From contig JANPIN010000040.1 of assembly GCA_031425035.1 (NCBI GenBank), positions 62,001-126,000 on the forward strand: a stretch of 64,000 nt of DNA, read 5' to 3'. The notes below the pieces were generated by a model that saw nothing but the letters and a program-made list of their open reading frames with translations, was not told where the DNA came from and searched no databases. The position numbers and the translations under genes were made by a program. Shown here piece by piece: positions 23,701 through 32,308 of the stretch. This DNA comes from M3007 sp031425035 (GTDB taxonomy: Bacteria > Bacteroidota > Bacteroidia > Chitinophagales > Saprospiraceae). The first letter of the stretch is position 1. The number at the start of each line of letters is the position of its first letter.

Positions 23701-24117
23701 TTGCCGTCGCCCGGCTTGCGCATAACCGGCGGTGCAGACGTACACATCCGGCCAGCCGTCGCCGTTCAGGTCGGCAATGGAAACGCCGGTGCACCATTGC
23801 GTCGTTTGCAGGCCCGATTTTTCGGTCACGTCCTCAAATCGAAGTCCGCCTTTATTCAAATACAAACGGCAGGATTTTTCATTACCGGAAAAGAAAATAT
23901 CCGGCAGTCCGTCGCAGTTGAAATCGGCTATGCCCACGCCGCCGCCGTTGTAGTAATACACGTAATTCAGGATGTTCAGACTATCGCTTTCGGCGAGCGT
24001 ATTGGAAAAATCAATGCCGGTTTGGCTGGGGGAGAGGAGCTGGAACAAAGCGGGCTCGGCTCTTTTGCAGGTGCAAAAAAGCAGGGGCAGGAAAAATAGA
24101 CAGGCGCGCTTTTCCAT
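20800..24117 (-). CDS. Large FG-GAP/VCBS repeat protein with ASPIC/UnbV domain
   Basis: The start at 24117 gives 1105 residues with a lipoprotein-like signal (FFLPLLFCTC). The sequence contains more than ten calcium-binding FG-GAP repeats such as GIADFNCDGLPDIFF, SIADLNGDGWPDVYV, YADLDNDGDLDLVV, LFDADGDGDNDLYV and AADFDGDGDSDLFV. An ASPIC/UnbV domain lies in the middle (about residues 520-600: GEGASISIVCSGQRQ...LEIRWPDGRRQ). These proteins form secreted beta propellers of the CRTAC1 type. The gene follows GH92 by five bases, so it belongs to the mannose locus; a role in glycan or protein binding at the surface is inferred. Confidence 0.9.
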   Translation of the reverse strand: MEKRACLFFLPLLFCTCKRAEPALFQLLSPSQTGIDFSNTLAESDSLNILNYVYYYNGGGVGIADFNCDGLPDIFFSGNEKSCRLYLNKGGLRFEDVTEKSGLQTTQWCTGVSIADLNGDGWPDVYVCTAGYAQAGRRQNLLFINQGKSGSLHFTESAAAYGIADTSYSTQADFFDFDHDGDLDLYVLNHANERSTLNTPLPKKTRGQSSSNDHLYRNNGDLTFTDVTHAMGILTEGYGLGIAVSDVNGDGWEDIYIANDFIYNDLLYINQQGKGFSNQISRYFHHQTYNSMGCDMADFNNDARPDLVTLDMLPETDAQQKTMAGAMTWNKWQIIAQAGYEPQYMRNTLQMAADQPGQPFAEVAQLAGVSATDWSWAPLFADFDNDGWKDLFITNGYLRNITDKDFMDYSNNLSMFKNQAETDRELLPKIRKMAGKRLPNRIFQNNRDLTFSQKAEVWGLTQSSCSNGAAYADLDNDGDLDLVVNNLNETAFIYENQADKRPNNHYLNLRLAGLPGNPQGEGASISIVCSGQRQLVEQHPVRGFLSTVTDVLHLGLGENKVVDTLEIRWPDGRRQTLIGIPANQSLTLQQTEAQAFSPKQTPAPPTYLKNVSGEQGKLFTHQDPLFNDFQFQPLLLHGFSENGPPLAVGDLNGDGLEDFYAGGGKGQSGRVFYQQVTGNFTQRDLAESSEFEDVAALLFDADGDGDNDLYVVSGSSEWPAGSPFYQDRLYLNDGKGNLHPAEAALPELRSPGACVSAADFDGDGDSDLFVGGSAEPASYPLPACSYLLRNDGGRFTDVTAAQAPALEKPGIVTAAQWADLDKDGWPDLVLTGEWMPITVFKNQHGRLVDITADMGLAQTSGWWNTLTIKDLNGDGDPDLVAGNLGLNTKFRASIQQPMSIYASDFDHNGSLDAITCYQVEGREKPVHGRNELLAQISGLGSRYPHYAGYAAASIQEILGEKLLSTAWRRECQVLQSACFIQENGRFRMMPLPLLAQTAPVNAILCEDFNDDGYPDLLLAGNSFSPNVATGQYDALPGLMLLNDGKGHFQPVEAGKSGFSLAGVGKSLVTLKLKSGQKYVLAGINNGKLQVFSVAGPPGLRAKEIL

Positions 24118-24122
24118 ATTGC

Positions 24123-26477
24123 TTAAGGTTCGTCGGACATCGAAGGGGGCGCATCGCCAGGTTGGCTGCCCCATTTTTCGTTCGGCTGCGGACCCATAAC
24201 CAGGACTAATTTACCACCATCGACCAGGTCTTTATGGTAAAACCAGGGTTTGGTCAGGGCTTTGCCATCGAGCGTTGCGGATTGTACATAGCGGTTTTCT
24301 TTGGAGTTATTGACCGCTTCGATGGTAAAAGTACCGCCGCTGTAGTAGTTGGGATCGAGGTGAATGGTCACCCGGTCAAAAATCGGGCTGCCGATTTCAT
24401 AAGTAGGTTCCACGTCGCAGCCGCCGCGCATTTCGAAGAGGCCCATGGCGCTCATCACGTACCAGCCGCCCATTTGGCCCTGATCTTCGTCGCCGGGCCA
24501 GCCGTCCATAGCGCCGCTGCCGTAGAAAACGTCCATGATTTCCCGGGCCCATTTTTGCGTGAGCCAGGGTTTGCCGGAATAATTATAGAGGTAGGCCGCC
24601 TGCATATTCGGCTGATTGCCATGGTTGATCGGCAGCACGCCCATGGCCATCAGGCTGTTCTCGCTGGTGTATTCGGAGTTGAATTTCCACTTGCGGGAGG
24701 TCACAAAACCTTCCTCCAGCCGGCGATTGAACTCGTCTTTTCCCATCAGATTGATGAGCCCTTTCATATCCTGCGGCACAAACCAGCTATACTGCCAGGC
24801 ATTGCCTTCCACCCAGCCCTGACCCAGAAAAGTGGTGCAGCAATAGGCATCGAAAGGTTGTTTGAAACTGCCGTCGGCCAGCCGCAGATTCATGTATCCA
24901 ACGCTGGGGTCCCAGATGTTTTTATAGTTATTCGCCCGGTGTTTGAAATACCAGTAATCGTCGGTTTTACCCAGGGCCTTGGCCATTTGACTCACGGCCC
25001 AGTCGTCGAAAGCGTACTCCAGCGTGTTGGAAACGGGGCCGTAGTTATGCGGCACATACCCGTATTTCATATACTGATCGAGCCAGCGATTGCCCGCAAA
25101 GCCGCCGCCCGGGTGGGCAATGCCCTGCTCGGTCTGGTTATGGCGCATGGCGGTATAGGCTTTTTCGGGGTCGTAAAACTTATGAATACCCTTCTGGTAA
25201 GCACTGACGATCAGTTCGATCTCATGCGAGGCGACCATAATACCGGAGTATTCCAGGCCCTCGGGACCTTTGCACAGCCAACCGCCTTTATCATAAAATT
25301 CGATCAGGGAAGCCGTCCATTTATCCGCTAAATCGGGCGTAGCGAGCGTCCACACCTGGTTTAAATTCCAAAATGTGTTCCAAAACGCATCCCCGCCGTA
25401 CATCGGTACCTCCGGGTTTTTGACCTGCTGCACCTTTTCGAACATATCCACGTACTTGCCATTCACGTCGCTGTAAATCGTTCGGCCCACGTACACCCGA
25501 TAAAGGTTGGTGTAAAATTTCTTCTTGTCCACCTCATCCTTGCCCTGCACGTCGATCACGCTCAGCAAATCGTTCCACACTTTGCGGGCGTGGTTGTGCA
25601 CGGCGTCAAAATTCCAGCCGAAGGGCTTGGTGATTTCGGTATCCAGGTTCAAACGGGCCTGGGCCAGACTCACAAAGGAAATGCCGGTTTGCACCAGGAT
25701 CTGTTCGCCTTCCTGCGTTTTAAAATGGACGAATGCGCCGAAATCGGTGTGGTTCCATCCGGAAAACAGCGAATCCACATTCCGTTTAACACCGTCGCGG
25801 TTCCAGCCGTTGAAAGAGTAAAAAGGCTTGTTGAAACGAATGATAAAAAAGGTCTGGTACTCGTTCCAGCCCGCCCCGCGCTGGCTTTGCTGGGTGGTGT
25901 AGCCCTCGATTTGCGTGTCGCTGATCTTAATAATATGCGCGTCGAACAGTTCCGTGCCGTATTCGGATTCGATCTGTAAATCGATCATTATCCGGGCGCT
26001 GTCCGCCTTCGGGAAGGTGTAGCGCTGGAAACCTGCCCGCGTGGTCGCCGTTATTTCCGCCTTGATTTTCGTGTCATCCAGCAGCACGGAATAGTAACCG
26101 GGCGTGGCGACCTCCGTTTCGTGGCGGATACGCGAGCGGTAACCGCCATCGGGATCATCTTCCTTGCCCGGTTCGATTTGCAGTGGCCCCAGCGTTGGCA
26201 TCATCAGCAGGCCGTCCATGGTCCAGGAGTGAATATGGCTAAACCCGGCGATGTTGTTAATGGTGTATTCATAACCGGCTTTCCAGCCTTGGCGCTGGTT
26301 GTCAGGACTGAGTTTGACCATCCCGAAAGGCAGGGCCGCGCCCGGGAACTGCATCCAGCGGCTGTCATGGTTGCCGATCATACAGTCCACGTAATCAACA
26401 GCTTGCTTCTTCTGGCCGGTTTGCGCCATGGCCAGTCCGGCCACAAAAAGCAGGTAGATGGGGAAATACTTTTTCAT
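24123..26477 (-). CDS. GH92 alpha-mannosidase
   Basis: The start at 26477 (MKKYFPIYLLFVAGLAMAQ) gives 784 residues with a Sec signal; an ATG two codons upstream and one 18 bases upstream are less likely. The N-terminal beta-sandwich (VDYVDCMIGNHDSRWMQFPGAALPFGMVKLSPD) and the (alpha/alpha)6 domain (YGGDAFWNTFWNLNQVWTLATPDL) are typical, as is GWPGDEDQGQMGGWYVMSAMGLFEM, the GH92 signature with catalytic acids. GH92 enzymes are calcium-dependent exo-acting alpha-mannosidases. With SusC/D, a mannose porter, ROK kinase and mannose-6-phosphate isomerase in the same run, it should release mannose from alpha-mannan or N-glycans. Confidence 0.97.
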   Translation of the reverse strand: MKKYFPIYLLFVAGLAMAQTGQKKQAVDYVDCMIGNHDSRWMQFPGAALPFGMVKLSPDNQRQGWKAGYEYTINNIAGFSHIHSWTMDGLLMMPTLGPLQIEPGKEDDPDGGYRSRIRHETEVATPGYYSVLLDDTKIKAEITATTRAGFQRYTFPKADSARIMIDLQIESEYGTELFDAHIIKISDTQIEGYTTQQSQRGAGWNEYQTFFIIRFNKPFYSFNGWNRDGVKRNVDSLFSGWNHTDFGAFVHFKTQEGEQILVQTGISFVSLAQARLNLDTEITKPFGWNFDAVHNHARKVWNDLLSVIDVQGKDEVDKKKFYTNLYRVYVGRTIYSDVNGKYVDMFEKVQQVKNPEVPMYGGDAFWNTFWNLNQVWTLATPDLADKWTASLIEFYDKGGWLCKGPEGLEYSGIMVASHEIELIVSAYQKGIHKFYDPEKAYTAMRHNQTEQGIAHPGGGFAGNRWLDQYMKYGYVPHNYGPVSNTLEYAFDDWAVSQMAKALGKTDDYWYFKHRANNYKNIWDPSVGYMNLRLADGSFKQPFDAYCCTTFLGQGWVEGNAWQYSWFVPQDMKGLINLMGKDEFNRRLEEGFVTSRKWKFNSEYTSENSLMAMGVLPINHGNQPNMQAAYLYNYSGKPWLTQKWAREIMDVFYGSGAMDGWPGDEDQGQMGGWYVMSAMGLFEMRGGCDVEPTYEIGSPIFDRVTIHLDPNYYSGGTFTIEAVNNSKENRYVQSATLDGKALTKPWFYHKDLVDGGKLVLVMGPQPNEKWGSQPGDAPPSMSDEP

Positions 26478-26488
26478 GTCCATTAGGT

Positions 26489-27829
26489 TTACCACGATTT
26501 TTCAATTTCCTCCAGTGTTTTCCCCTTCGTTTCCGGTACCTGCCACAGAACGAAGAAAAAGGACAGCAGCGACATGCCGCCGAATATCCAGAACGTCCTG
26601 GCCGGTCCCGCCTGTTCGAGCAGGATCGGGAACATCTGGGTGACCACGTACACGGCTATCCAGAGGGAAAGGGTGGCCACCGACATGGCTACACCGCGCA
26701 TTTTAATGGGAAAAATTTCGGAGATCACCACCCAGGTGACCGGTCCGTAAGAGGCGGCAAAGCAGGCAATGTACAGCAGAATAAAGCCGAGCAGGCCGTA
26801 ACCGGTCCAGCCGAATTGAAAAGCCAGTCCGACCATCAGCAGGCTTATGCCCATGCCGGCGCCACCCCAGAGCAGCAGTTTGCGGCGGCCCTGGTTGTCC
26901 ACGAAGTTGATGGCCACGAAGGTGAACAGCAAATTGATGATGCCGATGATGACCGTCTGCTGGAAAGCCGCGTCCGTGCCGGTACCGACCGCCTTGAAAA
27001 TTTCCGGCGCGTAGTACATAATGGCGTTGATGCCCTGTACCTGCGAGAAAATGGACAGCACGATGCCGACCAGGATCGCTTTCCGGAAACGTCCGGTGAA
27101 GAGTTCACCCAGCGTGCCCTGTTCTTCTTGTAGCGTGGCCTTTACTTCCTGTAAAATTTCCTGCGCCTTGGCCTCGCCGTTGATGCTGGTAAGTATTTTC
27201 AAGGCTTCTGTTTCGCGGCCTTCCTTGGTCAGCCAGCGCGGACTTTCCGGGACAAAAAACAAGGCGGCCAGGAATAAACCCGCCGGTAGCACGCCGGAAG
27301 CCATCATATACCGCCAGCCGTATTCCACGTTCCAGGCCTCGTCGCCGGAACCTTGAATAAGGGTGTTGACGAAAAAGATGACCAGAATACCGATGACGAT
27401 GGCCAGCTGGTAGTAGGACACCAGTTTCCCGCGAATAGCGGCCGGCGCCAGTTCCGTGATATAAAGCGGCGAGACCATCGATGCCGCGCCGATGCCCAGG
27501 CCGCCGATAAAGCGGAAGAGCACAAACTGCGTGAGGGTGGAGGGCACAGCCGCACCGATGGCCGACACGGCAAACAAAATGGCGGTTCCGATCAGCACTT
27601 TTTTCCGCCCGAAGCGGTCGCTCGCCCAGCCGGCAAACATGGCGCCGAAGATGCAGCCGATAATGGCGCTCGACGCCGCCCAGCCGGTCATGGCCGCTGA
27701 TAGCTCGAACTTGGTTTTCAAGAAACCGATGGCCCCCGAAATGACGGCGGTATCGTATCCGAAGAGTAAGCCGCCCAGTGCCGCTACGGCGGTGAGCAGG
27801 TAAACGGTGCGCATGTTGGTAGTATCCAT
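26489..27829 (-). CDS. MFS sugar porter, probably mannose/hexose:H+ symporter
   Basis: The start at 27829 (MDTTNMRTVYLLTAVAALGGLLFGYDTAVISG) gives 446 residues with 12 helices. Sugar-porter marks are the GGLLFGYD start, DRFGRKK between helices 2 and 3, PESPRWLT after helix 6, QGINAIMYYAPEIF in helix 7 and PETKGKTLEEIE at the end. It should bring a hexose across the inner membrane. It sits between mannose-6-phosphate isomerase and GH92, 11 bases before the latter, so mannose is the likely substrate. The longer upstream frame is repeat-derived. Confidence 0.93.
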   Translation of the reverse strand: MDTTNMRTVYLLTAVAALGGLLFGYDTAVISGAIGFLKTKFELSAAMTGWAASSAIIGCIFGAMFAGWASDRFGRKKVLIGTAILFAVSAIGAAVPSTLTQFVLFRFIGGLGIGAASMVSPLYITELAPAAIRGKLVSYYQLAIVIGILVIFFVNTLIQGSGDEAWNVEYGWRYMMASGVLPAGLFLAALFFVPESPRWLTKEGRETEALKILTSINGEAKAQEILQEVKATLQEEQGTLGELFTGRFRKAILVGIVLSIFSQVQGINAIMYYAPEIFKAVGTGTDAAFQQTVIIGIINLLFTFVAINFVDNQGRRKLLLWGGAGMGISLLMVGLAFQFGWTGYGLLGFILLYIACFAASYGPVTWVVISEIFPIKMRGVAMSVATLSLWIAVYVVTQMFPILLEQAGPARTFWIFGGMSLLSFFFVLWQVPETKGKTLEEIEKSW

Positions 27830-27846
27830 AATTTTTGTTGGTCGTC

Positions 27847-27948
27847 GGGGCAACCCTTGCGGTTGCCCTAATTTTGTTCGTTGGGGCAACCCTTGCGGTT
27901 GCCCGAATCGCGGTTGCCCGGTTTTGGGCGACCGCAAGGGTCGGCCCC
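27847..27948. repeat. REP-like palindromes, three units
   Basis: Two identical 22-bp units (27847-27868 and 27883-27904, core CAACCCTTGCGGTTG) and a third inverted, slightly diverged unit (27926-27948, core GACCGCAAGGGTC) fill the gap between the MFS and isomerase genes. Each unit is an imperfect palindrome. The third forms the last codons and the TAG stop of the mannose-6-phosphate isomerase gene. A related palindrome family is at 39300-39405. Confidence 0.8.
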
Positions 27949-29699
27949 TACGGGCGGACGAATGCTTGCAGGGTCGCGCATTCCTGGCCCGCACTTTCGC
28001 CAGATGGCCGGATGGTGTAGGCCCCCACGGCTGCCGGTACGATAAAGGTCTCCGCATAATGCACCACGAACTGTTCGAAGGCGCCATCCGGACTCTCCAC
28101 GAGCGCCTCCCGGCCCTGCACCAGGTTGAGGACGTGCAGGTTGCCCCGGGTGTCGTGTTCCACTTTTTCGGTGAACCAGTGCCGTCGCGTTTCGATAAAT
28201 TCCGTTTCGTGCAAACCCGTGCGTTCCTCCCGCCAGCCCGGTCCTGCGGCTACCTGTTCCACCCGGCCAAGCAGGTTTTTACCCACCCAGTCGGTTCGGC
28301 GTTCCCAGTCGATGTTCTGCTTGCCGTGGGCAATATTAATGGGGCGGGGTAGACCATCGAGGCCCATACGTCCCCAATCCCAGAGTTTAAAAGTGAAAAT
28401 GTAGGGCGTGGCGCTGATTTCCAGAACCATGCTGTTTTTGCCGGAACAGTGCACCGTACCGGCCGGGATCAGCACGTGATCGTGTTTTTTAACGGCCCAT
28501 TTTTCCACGTGTTTGTCGGCATCGAATGGCCGGGAATCGTGCTGGGCCGCCTCCAGATCGGCGATCAGTTCTTCCGGCTGCACGTCTTCTTTCAAACCTA
28601 AATAAACACAGGCATCCTCACCCGTATCGAGCATGTAATAACTCTCGTCCTGTGTATAAAACATACCGAAATGCTCCCGGATATACTCCGTCAGCGGGTG
28701 GACCTGCAGACTCAAATTACCGCCATCCATGGTGTCCAGAAAGTCGAAACGAATGGGGAATTCCGCGCCGAAACGGGCGTAGACGTTTTCCCCGAGTAAA
28801 CTTTTAGGCTGGTAAAAAACCAGGTCGATCGCGGGAATTTCCAGGGTCAGACTGCCAAAATCCAGGAGCAAACTATTTTCCTCGGGCACGCAGTCGAAAC
28901 ACCAGGCGTAGTTCGTGGCGCTGCGGTCGAGGTCGCAAACCTCTTTCATCCACTGTCCGCCCCAGGGTCCCGGATCGAAGAACGGTACGACCCGGAATGG
29001 TTGCAGTACCGTCTTTTGCAGGGCGCTGCGCAAAGCATCGCCACCGACCATTTTCGGCTGCCCGGGCACGTTGGTATCCAGCAGGAAATCCCATTTTTCG
29101 AGCAGGGTTTTCTTCAAACGATCGGCCATGCGCCAGTCGACGAAATAGGCGCGTTTATACAAACGGCTGAATTCCAGGGCCTGGTTACTAGTCCCGAGAT
29201 TGGCCACTTCCTGCCGGCGCATGCGCAGTTGAATTTCCCAGCGCGCCAGGTCGGCATAGATCAGCAGGTCTCCGCTGCCGGCTACGATCGAAGCGCCAAC
29301 GCCGTAGACCACAACCAGGCCCCCGGCTTCCCGCAGGCTATTTTGCAGGCCGTCCAATTTTTCCGGATCAAAAAACTGCTCCATACGCAGCCGGGTCATG
29401 TAGCCGAAAATGCGGTCGTCGGTGACGTCGGGGTAAGTCAGTTGATCAATGATTTCTTCCGGCAGAAAAGCGGTTTTAGCCAGCAGAAAATGGTCAGGCT
29501 GCAGTTCTTTTTGCAGTGCGGCGATGATTTCCGCGTCGTTTACGCCGGGGTAGGTTTCTACTACCACGACGGTTTTTGACGGCCCGGTTTCGGCCAGGCG
29601 CGTTCGTATTTTTTCACCAATGGCCGGCCAGCCCGCAGCGCAATGAGCGTCGGCGCCGGTAATTTTTACGGATGGATATTTGTCGTAGTTGGATTTCAA
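27948..29699 (-). CDS. Class I mannose-6-phosphate isomerase with N-terminal extension domain
   Basis: The 583-residue protein interconverts mannose-6-phosphate and fructose-6-phosphate with a zinc-bound cupin. The C-terminal half has the type I PMI core: MDGGNLSLQVHPLTEYIREHFG, ESYYMLDTGEDACVYLGLKE, HVLIPAGTVHCSGKNSMVLEIS and a second cupin (GNLHVLNLVQGREALVESP). Residues 1-230 resemble a nucleoside- or phosphosugar-kinase-like Rossmann fold (KTVVVVETYPGVNDAEIIAALQKEL, IVAGSGDLLIYADLARWEIQLRMRR) but I see no P-loop, so its role is open. It follows the ROK kinase gene by 108 bases. Its stop codon lies inside a REP-like unit. Confidence 0.9.
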   Translation of the reverse strand: MKSNYDKYPSVKITGADAHCAAGWPAIGEKIRTRLAETGPSKTVVVVETYPGVNDAEIIAALQKELQPDHFLLAKTAFLPEEIIDQLTYPDVTDDRIFGYMTRLRMEQFFDPEKLDGLQNSLREAGGLVVVYGVGASIVAGSGDLLIYADLARWEIQLRMRRQEVANLGTSNQALEFSRLYKRAYFVDWRMADRLKKTLLEKWDFLLDTNVPGQPKMVGGDALRSALQKTVLQPFRVVPFFDPGPWGGQWMKEVCDLDRSATNYAWCFDCVPEENSLLLDFGSLTLEIPAIDLVFYQPKSLLGENVYARFGAEFPIRFDFLDTMDGGNLSLQVHPLTEYIREHFGMFYTQDESYYMLDTGEDACVYLGLKEDVQPEELIADLEAAQHDSRPFDADKHVEKWAVKKHDHVLIPAGTVHCSGKNSMVLEISATPYIFTFKLWDWGRMGLDGLPRPINIAHGKQNIDWERRTDWVGKNLLGRVEQVAAGPGWREERTGLHETEFIETRRHWFTEKVEHDTRGNLHVLNLVQGREALVESPDGAFEQFVVHYAETFIVPAAVGAYTIRPSGESAGQECATLQAFVRP

Positions 29700-29807
29700 G
29701 AGTGAATGGAAGGTCTACAGTGATTAATGGTTGATATTAGTTGATAAAGTTTATTAAAAGGTTGATAATCAACATTCTGGACAGGTTTCATCATTTTCCA
29801 TCACTAC

Positions 29808-30773
29808 TTAAAGTGAATGTTTTTCTAAAATGGTCGGGCTTTGGTTTTTTGAAAAAGCCAGGTAGGCCATACCCAGCACGCCGGCCCAATCCGGTTGCTG
29901 TGCGGCCACTACCTGCACCGCGTTGGGTGGGAGCCAGGCCGCCTGGTTTATTTTAGTTTGAATAAATGGCAAAATCACGTCCGCGCTATGCATCACGCCG
30001 CCGCCGATGACTATCCGTTCCGGATCATAGGCATAGAGCAGGTTCAGGATGCCCGCCGCCCAGACCTCGAGGCTATGTTCGCGCACCGCCAGGGCTAGGG
30101 CATCACCCGCCGCGGCCAGGCGGAACAGGGTTTCAAAATCCAGCTGTGCTCCCCGGGCGAAGGGGCTTTCGGCATAACCGGCATGTTGCCGGATGCGTTC
30201 CGGCAGGGCCCAGGAGGACGCCTCGCTTTCCAGACAACCCACGTTCCCGCAGTTGCAGCGGTTGCCGTCGAAATTGATGATCTGGTGACCGCCGAGATTG
30301 CCCGCCAGGTAGTGACTACCCTTCAGCAGGCGGCCATTGACCAGCGCTGCCGACCCGACACCGGTGCCGATGGTGACCATCACGAGGTTATCGCTGCCTT
30401 GTCCGGCGCCATACTGCCATTCGCCCACCAGCGCGGCGCGGGCATCGTTTTCCATGACCAGCGGCGCACGCCATTTCGTTTTCGCCCAGCTGACGAGGTC
30501 CAGATCGTTGGCGTGGTTGTATTTCACGTATTTATACAGCAGCCGCATCCGGTCGCTGTCCACGATGGTCGGGAAAGCCATGCCGATGCCCGACAGCGCC
30601 GTACGGCCCGTTTCCGCCAGCATCGCATCCACCTGCCGCTCCAGCAGGGGCAGCACGGCGGCGAAACTATCGCTCGAGGGCACGGTCAGGGTGGCGGAGG
30701 TCAGCATTTGACCGTTTTCGATCAGGCCGAATTTAATACGGGTACCTCCAAGGTCTAAGGCAATGACGGGCAT
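29808..30773 (-). CDS. ROK-family sugar kinase
   Basis: The 321-residue protein carries the ROK nucleotide motif DLGGTRIKFGLI at its start, ENDARAALVGEW with the catalytic Asp, VTIGTGVGSAALV, and the ROK zinc site GGHQIINFDGNRCNCGNVGCLE (His plus CNCGNVGC). The C-terminus has IVIGGGV. ROK kinases phosphorylate hexoses such as glucose, fructose, mannose or N-acetyl sugars. Being directly downstream of SusD and upstream of mannose-6-phosphate isomerase, a mannokinase function is the most economical reading. Confidence 0.92.
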   Translation of the reverse strand: MPVIALDLGGTRIKFGLIENGQMLTSATLTVPSSDSFAAVLPLLERQVDAMLAETGRTALSGIGMAFPTIVDSDRMRLLYKYVKYNHANDLDLVSWAKTKWRAPLVMENDARAALVGEWQYGAGQGSDNLVMVTIGTGVGSAALVNGRLLKGSHYLAGNLGGHQIINFDGNRCNCGNVGCLESEASSWALPERIRQHAGYAESPFARGAQLDFETLFRLAAAGDALALAVREHSLEVWAAGILNLLYAYDPERIVIGGGVMHSADVILPFIQTKINQAAWLPPNAVQVVAAQQPDWAGVLGMAYLAFSKNQSPTILEKHSL

Positions 30774-30793
30774 CGGTTTGTTTGCTGGCAGGT

Positions 30794-32287
30794 TTAGTAA
30801 CCCGGATTTTGTGGTAGCAGGTTCGGGTTCAAATCAATTTCTCCCTGCGGAATGGGGAACAAATAATGATATGGCTGCGGCATAACGCCCGGTTTTGCGA
30901 CCGGCACGAGGGTTTCCAGTTTTTTGAAACGGACCAGATCGAACCAGCGATGGCCTTCCGCCGCAAATTCGTGGCGGCGCTCCAGGAGCAGCGCATCCTT
31001 GAATTCCTGGTAACCCAGTCCCGCTAAATCCGGCAGAACGGGTCGCTCGGTCGTACCGTCGAAGCGCGCCCGCCGGCGAACCTGATTAACCACATCGTAA
31101 GCTTCGGCGGTCGGGCCGTTGTTCAGTTCGTTGAGGGCTTCCGCTTTCATCAGCAAAATATCGGCGTAGCGCAGGTAGGGAAAATCATGCTCGCTGTCAC
31201 CGGCCAAAGGCTCGTTGATCTTGTCCCAGTATTTCTGAAAATGCGGCTCGACGGTCTTTTGCGTACCGTCGGCATTATTGATCACCGTCAGCAGCGTCAC
31301 TTCCCGGCGCCGGTCCAGGGGATCGTAACTATCATAGAGGTTCTGCGTAGCGACCTGCCAGCCCTGGGCATTTACGCCGGGTATTTGCCCGCTCAGTTCC
31401 CGGGGCAGTAAACGCACGTTGAACTGGCCCGATTCCCAGAAGGAAATGCTGTTGTTCGCCGTTCCGAAACCCACGCTGAAGAGGGTTTCTTTGCCATTTT
31501 CATTGGGCACGCGGAACGCTTCGGCGAAGTCGGCGTACAGACTGTACTGACCCGAGTTGATGATCGCATTACATTGATCCACAGACTTTTGCCACTCACC
31601 CAGCGTGAGATAGACCTTGGCCAGCAGACCCGTAGCGGAGCCTTTGGTGGCGCGGCCCAGTCCATCGCCGGACGGGTAACTGGCGGGCAGATTTTGCTCG
31701 GCCAACTGCAGGTCGCTGATTATCTGCGCATACACCTCGGCTTTCGGCGTACGCCGGGGCGTGATCTCGCCGTCGATCGACAGCACCAGCGGAATGTCGC
31801 CGAACCAGCGCACGAGATCGAAGTATAACATGCCGCGCAGGTAGTGCGCTTCGCCCAGTCGCCCGTTGAGCAGCGCGGCATTGCCCTGGATTTTCGGAAT
31901 GCCGCCGATGGCAAAGTTGGCGTTGTTAATGCCCTTGTACGCCAGCGACCAGAATTCGTACAGGAAACTGTTGACCGGCCGGTGGGTAAACGTCGCCAGT
32001 TGATCGAGGTCGGTGACAGGCAGCCGGTTTTCCATTTCGTCGGAACTCAGGCCGGCCGTTACCCAGTAGGTGCTGAAATAAACGCCGCCGAAACTGGGGG
32101 CGTTACTCGTGGCATTCAGGATGCCATAAATCGAGTTTACCGCCGCAGTGGCGTCATTTTCGGTCTGGAAAAAATTGTCCACAAAGACCTGGTCTTTCGG
32201 ATCTTCTTCCAGCAGGTTTTTGCAGGCAAACATACCCGCTGCCAGCAGGAAAACGAAGATGGATAAACGGATGGATCGTGTGCGCAT
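30794..32287 (-). CDS. susD: SusD/RagB-family glycan-binding lipoprotein
   Basis: The start at 32287 (MRTRSIRLSIFVFLLAAGMFAC) gives 497 residues with a lipoprotein signal; an ATG at 32305 is possible. SusD marks are NLLEEDPKDQVFVDNFFQTENDATAAVNSIYG, the TPR-like helices (AEQNLPASYP, GLLAKVYLTLGEWQKS), PYLRYADILLMKAEALNE and LLLERRHEFAAEGHRWFDLVRFK. SusD proteins sit on the cell surface as a lid on the SusC transporter and hold oligosaccharides. The gene follows susC by a few bases. Specificity for mannose oligosaccharides is inferred from GH92 and the mannose kinase/isomerase. Confidence 0.96.
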   Translation of the reverse strand: MRTRSIRLSIFVFLLAAGMFACKNLLEEDPKDQVFVDNFFQTENDATAAVNSIYGILNATSNAPSFGGVYFSTYWVTAGLSSDEMENRLPVTDLDQLATFTHRPVNSFLYEFWSLAYKGINNANFAIGGIPKIQGNAALLNGRLGEAHYLRGMLYFDLVRWFGDIPLVLSIDGEITPRRTPKAEVYAQIISDLQLAEQNLPASYPSGDGLGRATKGSATGLLAKVYLTLGEWQKSVDQCNAIINSGQYSLYADFAEAFRVPNENGKETLFSVGFGTANNSISFWESGQFNVRLLPRELSGQIPGVNAQGWQVATQNLYDSYDPLDRRREVTLLTVINNADGTQKTVEPHFQKYWDKINEPLAGDSEHDFPYLRYADILLMKAEALNELNNGPTAEAYDVVNQVRRRARFDGTTERPVLPDLAGLGYQEFKDALLLERRHEFAAEGHRWFDLVRFKKLETLVPVAKPGVMPQPYHYLFPIPQGEIDLNPNLLPQNPGY

Positions 32288-32308
32288 ATTGATGTTTTTA
32301 CCCATTGC

